Source: Lepisosteus oculatus
Lineage: Eukaryota > Chordata > Actinopteri > Semionotiformes > Lepisosteidae
Assembly (NCBI RefSeq): GCF_040954835.1
Contig: NC_090704.1
Location: forward strand, 39,622,979-39,686,978
Direction of reading: 5' to 3'
Length of the DNA stretch: 64,000 nt
Every line of letters begins with the position of its first letter. Positions within the stretch are counted from its first letter, which is position 1. The notes beneath the pieces are model-generated. The model saw only the letters and a list, made by a program, of their open reading frames with translations. It searched no databases and had not been told where the DNA came from. Made by a program: the position numbers and the translations under genes. This document shows positions 14,001 to 22,560 of this stretch, piece after piece.

Positions 14001-15730
14001 GTAATATACTCCACTGATTAATATTCAAAATTACAAGCGCATCTATATTTTGAAAAATAAGGTAACTTTTTTCAATTTCCACTCCAGTGCACTTAAAAGC
14101 TGAAAACACGATATGCGTCAGACTATAGATCTTGCATCCACTCTGAATTAGACATCGGTAGCACAGGATTTAGGTACAACATAAACACACTGTCCGTTCA
14201 AAACCCTGCCAGACCTTAACGAAGGAAGGATCCATTGTCCATTGTCTTGTGTTTAGATGCACAAGAAAAGCTTTGTGAATTGGTAGGTCTGTTGAAAACT
14301 AAATATGGGCCTTTTGTTATCCACTGGTGTAACCAGGGAGAAACAGCAGATTAAACCCATTGTTTTCATTTTGATGAGCAGCAGTGATAGAAATCACCCA
14401 GGAGGTTCTAGCTAGAATCATGACACCAGCAGTTTAGACATGAGCCTAGATATTGAGACGTGCTTTGCAACGTCATGGCACTGAAAATGTTCAATTCAGC
14501 ACGGTCAGTTTACATTTACCATATAAACAGAAAGTGAAATGAACAAAATAAAACGTTGGTGTTAAGCAACTAGATATTTAGAAAATGCAGGTCCTGACAA
14601 ATAGCTTATAAACATGGATGCTGTTTGAAGTTTTTGATGATAGCACGAAATAAAATATCTTGTATTCCAGGGCCTCCTACGGAGTCTATTTCTTCCGATT
14701 GAAAACTTCAGTATTACTGAGCGCTTCCCCGCAGAGATGGGACCTGCAGAGACCAGATAAAGAGCTTCACTGATTGTTGAAGTAAATGTCTCAGCTTGTT
14801 GATTTGAAAAGCTCTAAACTCAGAGGAAGAATGGGAGGCTACTCTGTGATTATAATTCTAACTATCGTTAGTGTTGATTAATTGTCTTGATGCTTGAAAC
14901 TCTCTAGGTGTATTTTTAGTTGACGGTTCCGGCTTGTTATGTCGATCATATTTACTGATGTACTGTATACCCGTTCTCCCTGAGCATTTTTTGTCCCTGG
15001 ATAGGACACGGATATCAGCGAGCGAAACAGGAGTTAACCATGTGTAGCGGAGTCCGTTTGTGTCACTTTGAAAGAAACTCGGTTTTCACAACGGAAGCGG
15101 AAGTATCTCAGATACTGGTTTGATTTGGGGCTCTAATGAGTACAATAACTAATGCCGTTAGTAACAACCTTTTATCTTATGTAATTAGTAACGTTATTCA
15201 ACTACTTACGTTTCAAGAATTTTAATTAATTGATATTGTATTCGATTGAGTAATTTCTGTCTACACCACATGTTTTCCGTTCTTTCGCTAGTATACCTAA
15301 AACCTAATTAACATAGCATTGGGGCTGATGACGGACTGCTATACAGGACGAAAAGGGCAGTCAAGTAAACGAACTTGAGTAAAAAAACGTTAGTGTGTCG
15401 ATACGACTGGCTGTCGAAATATTTGTCTTTGCTTTCTTAGCTTAACCCACTGAAGCTAAGCAGATGTGAGCCTGGTCAGTACCTGGATGGGAGACCTCCT
15501 GGGAAAAACTAAGGTTGCTGCTGGAAGAGGTGTCAGTGAGGACATCAGGGGGCGCTCACCCTGCGGTCTATGTGGGTCCTAATGTCCCAGTATAGTGACG
15601 GGGATACTATACTGTAAACAGGCGCCGTCCTTCGGATGAGACGTAAAACCGAGGTCCTGACTCTCTGCGGTCATTAAAAATCCCAGGGTGTTTCTCGAAA
15701 AGAGTAGGGGTGTACCCTGGCGTCCTGGCC

Positions 15731-15808
15731 AAATTTCCCATCGGCCTTTATCAATCATGGCCTCCTAACAAATTTCCCATCGGCCTTTATCAATCATGAC
15801 CTCCTAAC
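15731..15808 (+). repeat. 39-bp tandem duplication inside the 5S-SINE
   Basis: Two adjacent copies of a 39-bp unit begin AAATTTCCCATCGGCC, at 15731-15769 and 15770-15808. They differ by one base (GGCC versus GACC near the end). The near-identity suggests the duplication is younger than the insertion or was present in the source copy. Confidence 0.9.
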
Positions 15809-15997
15809 AACCCCCCTCTACAAATTGGCTTAATTACTCTGCTCTCCTCCCCACTGATCGCTAATGTGTGGTGAGCGTTCTGGCGCACTATAGCTGCCGT
15901 CGCATCATCCAGGTGGGGCTGCACATTGGTGGAGGGGAGTTCCCATTGCCTGTAAAGCGCTTTGAGTGGAGTGTCCAGAAAAGCGCTATATAAATGT

Positions 15998-16018
15998 AAG
16001 CTATTATTATTATTATTA
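15998..16018 (+). repeat. (TTA)n microsatellite at SINE 3' end
   Basis: Six consecutive TTA-type triplets follow the SINE tail directly, as is usual for 3' ends of these elements. Confidence 0.85.
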
Positions 16019-17260
16019 GCTGCTAGAGGTGTTACGCTATAAAGCAAATAGGAGCGTACAAGGGAGCTGTCCAGGGGCTGTGGTGCTGAAGTACACGGCT
16101 CGCAAGCACTGGTGAAAACAACCCACAGCACTTCAGCGAGCTCAAAAGAAAAAAAATGTATATTATGAGATTTCAACTACGAAAAGAAATGTGTGTAAAA
16201 TGCTTCTTCGTTCACTCATTTTCTGTACCAGTTTTTTTTGTATCGTAGCATAAATAGGACTCAGCTTTATGTCTATTTTGATTAAGAAAAAGTGTTTACC
16301 ATCGCTTGGTTGACATTTTGTCTAATTCCTTTGTCTTTATTACCTTGCATTGCACCTTGGTTCAGTAAGATCGGCGGACATCAAGTCTGAAAGAGAACCC
16401 CGAGCCTCTCTATTCGACATCACCGTTCCGTCTGTTGAACATTCACATTTAACATGTGCTCTTGTGCTTTTGCAACTCACATGGACATCAATCAAGTAAA
16501 TGTTTACCACTTCCTACGCGTTAGTGTCCATATTTGCGAAGGCATTTTACTGTAAAACTATGTGGTGAGAAACTTAAGGTTAGAATAGTTGAGAATGCAA
16601 AATTTGATCCCAAACGCTAAAACAAATGAGCACCTTAGAAAAGGCAGAAAAAAACATTTTTCAAAGACGTATTTGAGCGCATAACAATGTAAATGACTTC
16701 GGATGAGCTTAGGTTTTATATAACAATTTAGATGTAATTATAAAACGATTTGGGCAAATTACACTCAATGAATCGGCTCAAGACAAAATGTACAATTTTA
16801 CAACGTTTCAACTTTACAATAAAAAACACTGAAATATATAAGAAGATAGCGAGTTAATGTGAACTTTATTGGGTTGTCTTTGAACTTGTACTTCTTTACC
16901 AGCCCCTTCATTCCGGCTCTCGGTTGCCATCTGTCGGTAAGGAATTGTATTTTTAGGTTTAAAATGAGCGGTCCGAGTCGTCTTGCTTTAAAGCAGTCCA
17001 GAGGGGAACAGAACAACACCTGTCCACCCCTGATTACGTCTGAGATGGTTTAGCGGTTTCACACTACAAAGAGAGGTTGCTTGGACTTAATGGCAACACC
17101 ACTGGAGTTCTTCCATTGTGAGGAGGATTTACAACAATTAATAGCAATTCGTGATTTTGAACCATTTTGAAAGACGACTGACTGTAAATTATACCGTCCT
17201 GGATTTATTTTCTAATAGGTTTTCGCTATGTCGGTCGAAAAAAATACTGATGTATTACCT
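16019..17260. other. Upstream flank of the GPCR gene
   Basis: Unique, CpG-containing sequence between the SINE and the receptor's probable promoter. No coding exon with splice signals was seen. Short open frames here do not resemble proteins I know. It may hold regulatory sequence or a 5' untranslated exon, but nothing specific can be shown. Confidence 0.5.
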
Positions 17261-17276
17261 GCCGAAGAGATTTTTC

Positions 17277-17286
17277 TTTATATAGC
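17277..17286 (+). promoter_or_regulatory. Candidate TATA box of the GPCR gene
   Basis: TTTATATAG stands about 120 bases ahead of the receptor's ATG, inside the CpG-rich domain. If used, transcription would start near 17310 and give a short 5' leader. The candidate rests on motif and distance only. Confidence 0.35.
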
Positions 17287-17401
17287 TCGTGTTCGTCAAA
17301 TAAAAAAAACCTGATATCGTTCGAGTAAAAAAGTCCAATGAACAGTTATCGATGCTTTCGGGATCCGACGTCGGCTTTCCTAGAGGAATAAGACAAACGT
17401 T

Positions 17402-18700
17402 ATGAATTTCACAGAGTTTTACTTAAAATTCGGACACTTGTTTCCGAAGAACTTTTCCTTTCTGGGGCACACCATCAAGAACCTGAGTGCTCGCGAAGCG
17501 CTTCCTTTCGCGGATAACGTGCTTTTCACGGGGCACGAACCAGGTACCATAGTGCTGGTGGTGATGTACACCCTGTCGTTCGTCATCGGGCTCGTTGGCA
17601 ACATCATGGCACTCAGGGTGCTCACACGGAAGAGAAGGAACAGGCTCTCCGGCGTTTCGGCCACCAGAAGTCTTCTGATCAACCTGGCCGTGTGCGACAT
17701 GATGGTGGTGTGTATCTGCATGCCGGTGAACTTGGGACACCAGGTATATAACGCCTGGGTGTTTGGTGACTTTTTGTGCCGGACTGTCCCCTTCGTTCAA
17801 GCCGTATCAGTGGCGGCCAGCGTTCTAAGCCTGGCCGTGATCAGCCTGAATCGCTACTACAGCGTCCACAACCCCCTGAACGCCAGGTCGTTCTTCACCT
17901 GCAGGAAGATCTTTTGGATGATTTGCGTTGTGTGGGCTCTGTCCTCGGGGCTGTGCATGCCGTTGATCTTCATGAACAAGAGCAAGGACTTGGTCCTCCT
18001 GGACGGCAAGCAGGCTATCACCGTGTGCATGGAGAGCTGGCCACACGTCAAGCTGAGGCAGGCTTATAACTTTCTGCTTTTCTGCGCCTTGTACGGCTTC
18101 CCCGTCCTTTTCAACCTGATCATTTGCTTTCTCACTGGGCGCAAGCTCTGGAGCACGGACGACAAATTCAAAGAGTGCAATAAGTGTAACGTGGCTCAGT
18201 CGGTGTCCCGGCTGAAAGTGCGCAAGAAAATAGCTAAGATGGTGGTGGCTCTGGTACTGCTCTTCACACTGTCCTGGCTGCCTCTTTACGTAGTGGACAT
18301 CTGGATCGACTTCAACATGCCGAACGGACTGGGGGGCGAAGAGTACCTTGACCATGTTGAGCATGAATGGATCCTACAAGGGAGACCCTTCGCGCAGTGG
18401 TTGGGCCTGACGAACTCGGCTTTAAACCCTTTGTGTTACTGCTTTGTGGGCAACCTGTACCGATCGGCGCAGAAGTTTCGAAAAAGCTACCGAGAGAAGT
18501 TTTCCTCGGTATTCAGTCTGCCCCTGGCTCAGACGTCGACGAGCAGCTCAGTTCCAAAGCTGGTGTCTTACAGCCGATCTTCGTCCGAAAACTGTGGCGC
18601 GGAGATGTGTGCGTGGAGAGGCTACGCAGATCTGGGCGACAACCTGACTAAAAGCAAAAGTCTGTCGTCCGTAACAGTGTGTGAAACGGTGTTTGACTGA
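17402..18700 (+). CDS. Class A (rhodopsin-like) peptide-type GPCR, intronless, orphan
   Basis: A complete 432-residue seven-helix receptor, expected at the plasma membrane. The N-tail (about 47 aa) has three N-glycosylation sequons: N2, N17 and N27. Helix markers are GLVGN with N67 (1.50), NLAVCD with D99 (2.50), C126 paired with C209 of loop 2, N150-R151-Y152 at the end of TM3, W178 in TM4, P234 in TM5, SWLP 291-294 in TM6 and NPLCY 342-346 in TM7. A basic helix 8 and a Ser-rich tail follow. The TM3 segment VQAVSVAASV and the TM6/TM7 motifs SWLPLY and FAQWL recall the NPFF/RFamide receptor group, though I do not recognise the exact orthologue. Ligand and G protein are unknown. The start is supported by an in-frame TAG at 17381-17383 and a purine at -3. 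GC content is much higher than its surroundings. It lies between convergent DUS1L and GPS1. Confidence 0.93.
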   Translation: MNFTEFYLKFGHLFPKNFSFLGHTIKNLSAREALPFADNVLFTGHEPGTIVLVVMYTLSFVIGLVGNIMALRVLTRKRRNRLSGVSATRSLLINLAVCDMMVVCICMPVNLGHQVYNAWVFGDFLCRTVPFVQAVSVAASVLSLAVISLNRYYSVHNPLNARSFFTCRKIFWMICVVWALSSGLCMPLIFMNKSKDLVLLDGKQAITVCMESWPHVKLRQAYNFLLFCALYGFPVLFNLIICFLTGRKLWSTDDKFKECNKCNVAQSVSRLKVRKKIAKMVVALVLLFTLSWLPLYVVDIWIDFNMPNGLGGEEYLDHVEHEWILQGRPFAQWLGLTNSALNPLCYCFVGNLYRSAQKFRKSYREKFSSVFSLPLAQTSTSSSVPKLVSYSRSSSENCGAEMCAWRGYADLGDNLTKSKSLSSVTVCETVFD

Positions 18701-18762
18701 AAAAAAAAAAATCAAAGGCGCACGGTGCCCTTTTTATGTATGTGTGTGACCGTGAAGATGAA

Positions 18763-18768
18763 AATAAA
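18763..18768 (+). terminator. Poly(A) signal of the GPCR gene
   Basis: AATAAA lies about 63 bases after the receptor's TGA, which would give a very short 3' UTR. It follows an A-run at 18701-18711. It is the first canonical signal downstream on the coding strand. Confidence 0.6.
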
Positions 18769-18789
18769 AGAATCAGCAAGCCTGTAACT

Positions 18790-20900
18790 ATACAAAGTTT
18801 TCATTTGGCGCAAGGTTTCTTCTTCAAATTTGCTTTATTTTAAAAATGTACGTTACTTATGTAATGAAAATGACGGAGTTCGAAAGACAATGGTTTGAGG
18901 GGAAAATAGAACGGGAGAAAAATAATAAACACCAAAACAGTATTGCATAGTATCGAGATGAGGAGTGATTTCTTATTAGGGAATGATTTTCTCTTGAATG
19001 CAAGAATTTCCAACCCTTTAAGAGTGAGAAAGAAGTGTCATCTGAAAAGAAATGTTAGAATTCGGAGGCGCTCATACGGTTGTTCCTTTATCTAAAATGA
19101 AAAATAAAATGTACGAATCAAAAACGTACGAAAACAGTATATACTGTATTGATCAACAAACAGCAAAAAGTGTCAGGTTTTGTCTAAGTTTCTTCCCAAG
19201 CAGGAGAATGGTGGTATGCGAGTCAGATCGCTCTTGCAGCTTTGTGAGAAATGGAGAAAATGAAGGATGTTTTGTGGATCAGCTGTGATAAGGAGAACAG
19301 CACATTCTGAATCGCCTCTGTTGAGCAATGCGATTCTCAAGGAGCCGGTTCTGTGACGTCATAGGAAGGGTGCCGTACAAAGGTAAGAGTGTTGTGTCAC
19401 ACTTTTTAAAACAGAGGCTGAAAGATTTATTCATTAGTGTTATGTATGACCAGAGTACTATTGTTCGACTACCAGTACTTTTACTGTGCGGAAAAAAGTG
19501 AATTTGTTCTCCGACTTGTATTTATGTGACGTGACTTTAAAATGCACTTGTTGTGTAAATGAAAATAAAAAGTCTTGAAAGTTATGTTTGCCACTGAATA
19601 AGATGGAGGCGAATTGTTCCACAAAATGGGTTTTCATCCTAATAAAGACAAACGTAGTTTTGTTGTCCGAACAGTTTCTTAAATCCGCCCTGGTCGATAT
19701 CATATTGCATTTTTTGTAAGCCACAGAATAAAGGAAATACGTCTGCAATTGAAAACGAGGCACGAAAACAGAAATCGACAGCTTTCAGTAAAAAAAATAA
19801 AAGTGTTATAGAACCTTACCTTACCTAGGTCTGCTGGTTTGTATTATTATTTTAGGAAAAGGTTTCTTAACTCGGCGATTATGCATTAAAAGAATGTTCT
19901 CTACAAACATTGTTAATGATTAACAAGCGTTTTGTATAACAGCATAGTTTGTGTCAAACATTATTGTGTTGAAAATAAGCGAGTTCGATTTTCCTTTGTA
20001 GTTTAATTTTATCCGTGTTATTTCTCAGTTTCTGGGAAGCTCCGCGAAACGTCTGAAGGCGTGCCTTTGATAAATACGTCTCTTATTTAGTACATTTAAG
20101 GTAGGCAAAGAGACTTATGCACACGGGTATTACTAAAACCAGCTCTCTAAATGTTGTTAATAGAAATCTCTTGTGAGACCGCTACGTAACACCAGTTACT
20201 CTTAAGCCTTTCTTCTTTCATTCCAGAACTAGACACAATAAACATCAGCAAGACAAGGACAGGGAGGGTAAAATTGAGGTATGGTATCTTTGAGGAGAAA
20301 CATCTGTTAAAAAGGGACAATACTGCGTCAGAGCATTGAGTTTTAACAGGTCCAGAATCTACTCAGGTTCAGGTATAGTGTTTTGGAATGCACCTGTATG
20401 TTTTGTGGTATTTATCATATATTGCTTAAATTACTGTTTGTAGGGTTTGCATGATTTCATCTGTAACTTCATTAATCTAGGTATTGACTCCATCGTTCTT
20501 TGAAATAATTTACAGCAAAAAGGCTTTTGAGATGAAATTCAATGGAGGAGATGATACCTAGTCCAGTTCTTTTGCAAGGGCTTTGCAATTCTGGTTCTTC
20601 TCTCCAGCCTTGTATGCTGGCCTTGATTTTCATGACAGGGCTGTGGCTGGCCTGGCCAGCAGGGCAAAGAACCTGGTGATACGACACAGCAAGAGAGAAA
20701 AATACCCACAAGACAGTGGAGGACAGCAAGGAATTCCTGGAGTGTTTTTAATGCCTTTTAGACCTAGACAATAAAATCCAACGAGCATAATACAAAATAT
20801 TTAAAAATGCAAGCTTGCTTAAAATCAGGAAATAAAGGGGCTAATTAAACAACCTGAAAATCACACAGTCATTTTTTGCACTAGAAAGATGAGGTTTTCT
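18790..20900. other. Downstream flank of the GPCR, non-coding
   Basis: The first 1.4 kb still belongs to the CpG-retaining domain and contains a palindromic CRE-type site (19354-19361) with a good donor-like sequence about 20 bases later. From about 20.2 kb the sequence is ordinary AT-rich DNA. No coding gene was supported. Confidence 0.5.
19354..19361. promoter_or_regulatory. Palindromic CRE-like site TGACGTCA
   Basis: A perfect 8-bp cAMP-response-element palindrome lies in CpG-retaining DNA 650 bases beyond the GPCR stop. AAAGGTAAGAG follows at about 19379, which would serve as a splice donor on the + strand. Function is inferred from motif only. Confidence 0.35.
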
Positions 20901-20904
20901 TTCT

Positions 20905-20995
20905 TCTCTTTTCAGCATGGAATAAACCTATTACTTGTTCCTTTGCAGCCTACACATACAGACAGAGCTACCCACCTGAATTTATATTAAATGTA
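20905..20995 (+). repeat. Tail fragment of a dispersed repeat (same family as 22.4-22.6 kb)
   Basis: TTTTCAGCATGGAATAAACC and the following CAGCC, ACAGAGCTACC and ACCTGAA match, in order, the reversed copy at 22.4-22.5 kb. Only the 3' tail is present. The family is one I associate with fish genomes. A Penelope-like origin is possible but not shown. Confidence 0.6.
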
Positions 20996-21924
20996 TGCAT
21001 TTGTTAATAGTCTTGGAATTCTGTCTGAAGAGAGTTGTTACCTGAAAAGGACAAGTGTAACAGGGTAGATGTGATCTTTCTTTGATAAGCAAGCCTGTAG
21101 GTGAAGGGGGAACTGTCAATTTCTACACACTGGCAAGTATCTGAAAGGAGTATGGACTTGACAACAGGGACTAGATGATGGACTTGACAATGTGGTGGCA
21201 CAGTTCTTAGAGATAGGGGAAATACTGGCTTCCAGGTTGGCATTCCAAAAGAATAACAAGATTCCAAGAGTGAGTGTTTTTAGGACGGACTGTAGCAGTG
21301 AAAGTTCAAGGGATAGTCTTGAGTTGTATTGAATGTACAAGTACAGATATGGTATCAATTGAGCAGAATAATAATTTAGATACCATTTAATTCTTAAAAA
21401 AATGCTTTTAGTAATTTGCTTTCCATAAGCATAACGCCATGTAGATTCATATAACTGCTGAAATGCTTTTACAGTTGTAACCTTGGAAACAGTGCAGAAA
21501 GAATCTGTATCTGAGCTGGGATGGTTTTGGAGATACAGTATCTGCTGTCTGGAGTATTTTGTCTCATTGATCAATGTCCTCATATTGGGGAACAAAACCT
21601 AATTGTTTCAATACTGGCCATTGCTGCTTTTTTCCCCAAGATCTGAAAATACTACTGTTTACACTATTGCCCATGGAAAAGATTTCCCTGGAGGGTCAGT
21701 AGGAATTGGAGCAGATGGAAGTTGTTCCACAAACACTTACAGTAAAATAATGTCCTTAATAAAATTTGCACTAACTGCAGTTTCTAGTTTCCTGTCCTGC
21801 GCCCTAATCTTAAAGGACAGGTTCTGGTTTGCCTCTACTAGTACCAAGAAGAAGCTGCTCTCTGATACTGGACAATCAGAATATTATTTAGATACAGAAT
21901 TTGTGTGTTTGCATCACATTATTA
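20996..21924. other. Intergenic, nothing firmly recognised
   Basis: The longest open frame here (159 codons on the - strand) has a composition and sequence unlike any protein I know, and the opposite strand is not coding-like either. I see no gene or named repeat. Confidence 0.55.
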
Positions 21925-22100
21925 TCAGATCATGGTGGTTAGAATTGGTGCCTCGCAGCATTGTGTCCCTCAATTCTGGGTGTTCTGGTCTTCGCCCACA
22001 GTCCAAAGACAGGTTGGTACACTACCTGCCACCCAGTGCTTGCTGAAATATGCTCCAGTTCCCCAATGACACAGAACTGGAAGAAACATTCAGAAACAGG
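21925..22100 (-). repeat. Dispersed repeat family A, reversed partial copy
   Basis: The strand shown reads CCCACAGTCCAAAGACAGG, then ACCCAGTGCTTGCTG, GCTCCAGTTCCCC and CAGAACTGG. These are the reversed body and end of the family whose forward form contains GTGGGAGGAAA, GGAGGAAACCCATGC and GGGAGAACATGCAAACTCC. This family is widespread in fish genomes. I do not assign it to a class. Confidence 0.7.
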
Positions 22101-22404
22101 TATAAAGGAGACGAGGTGGCAGTCACCCAGACTGTCAGTGCCACCCTAAGTGCTGAAGGATCCTTTTACATCTTTAAGATCAGGTTAAAGTTGACAATGT
22201 GCAGTGATTGTAATTCCAATTTTCACAAAGCCAGGAAAGCAAGCCCAAGGTGGAAGCCATTGTCAAATGAAAGGAATGCACGATCTCTCGTGATGAATGT
22301 TTGTTGATCTTGTTTGAGCTTTCTCGGGGGTATCTTGGAAGATGCAGACGTCTCGCCAGGCGCGTTGAACGCTTTCTGTTCTGCTTTTGATAAAGAAGGT
22401 TTGC

Positions 22405-22560
22405 GTAATGTAATCATTTTGAGCAGAAAGCTGAGTCAGTATGCGGAGGCTGTAAACGAACTGGGTAAGGTTTATTCCAAGATGAAAGGAAAAGAGACAC
22501 AACGTCTTGGCTGTAGAGCCTTCTTCAGTTCCTCCACACCCCAGAGGTCAATTTTTCATG
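22405..22560 (-). mobile_element. End of a retroelement, possibly Penelope-like, with CTGAAGA...GGCT/AGCC motif
   Basis: On the - strand the element reads GGAACTGAAGAAGGC, TCTACAGCCAAGACGTTG, TCTTGGAATAAACC, then a tail ending near CTGACTCAGC. The tail matches the fragment at 20.9 kb. The stretch GAAGAAGGCT...AGCC.A.ACG recalls a recurrent motif near the ends of fish retroelements, where related forms read GCCGAAACG. The 5' limit is uncertain and more of the element may extend towards 22.7 kb. The link to Penelope-like elements is from memory and tentative. Confidence 0.5.

Larger units (their letters stand above)
15437..16018 (+). mobile_element. 5S-rRNA-derived SINE (SINE3-like), near full length
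   Basis: The head is the 3' part of 5S rRNA: GAAGCTAAGCAG followed by GGATGGGAGACCTCCTGGG, which contains the pol III internal control region. The body has the typical order: a GGGGGCGCT motif, CCAGTATAGTGACGGGGA, GGCGCCGTCC, TCCTGACTCTCTGCGGTCAT, GCATCATCCAGG and the tail AAAGCGCTATATAAATGTAA. It ends in a short TTA microsatellite. TTAGCT occurs at both edges and may be a target-site duplication. Any open frame through this stretch is a by-product of the repeat. A 39-bp internal tandem duplication distinguishes this copy. Confidence 0.92.
14000..20200. promoter_or_regulatory. CpG-retaining domain around the intronless GPCR
   Basis: CG dinucleotides are clearly more frequent here than in the flanks, both inside the receptor gene and well outside it, for example around 14.9-15.4 kb, 16.4-17.4 kb, 19.3 kb and 20.0-20.2 kb. 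They become rare again after about 20.2 kb. In vertebrates such extended CpG retention usually marks germline-unmethylated DNA, often around developmentally controlled genes. The limits were set by eye and the methylation state is inferred. Confidence 0.45.

Noticed and set aside
15437..15520. 5S rRNA gene
   Set aside because: Only the 3' part of 5S is present and it leads into a SINE body. It is a SINE head.
15790..16176. 128-codon - strand open frame
   Set aside because: It runs antisense through the 5S-SINE tail and microsatellite, so it is a repeat artefact.
17825..18364. Long open frames on the - strand and in another + frame across the GPCR
   Set aside because: They overlap a clearly constrained receptor frame with high GC content and are shadows of it. 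Their translations resemble no family.
21116..21595. 159-codon - strand open frame
   Set aside because: No recognisable motif, no splice or promoter context, and it may be part of a worn element. Not supported as a gene.
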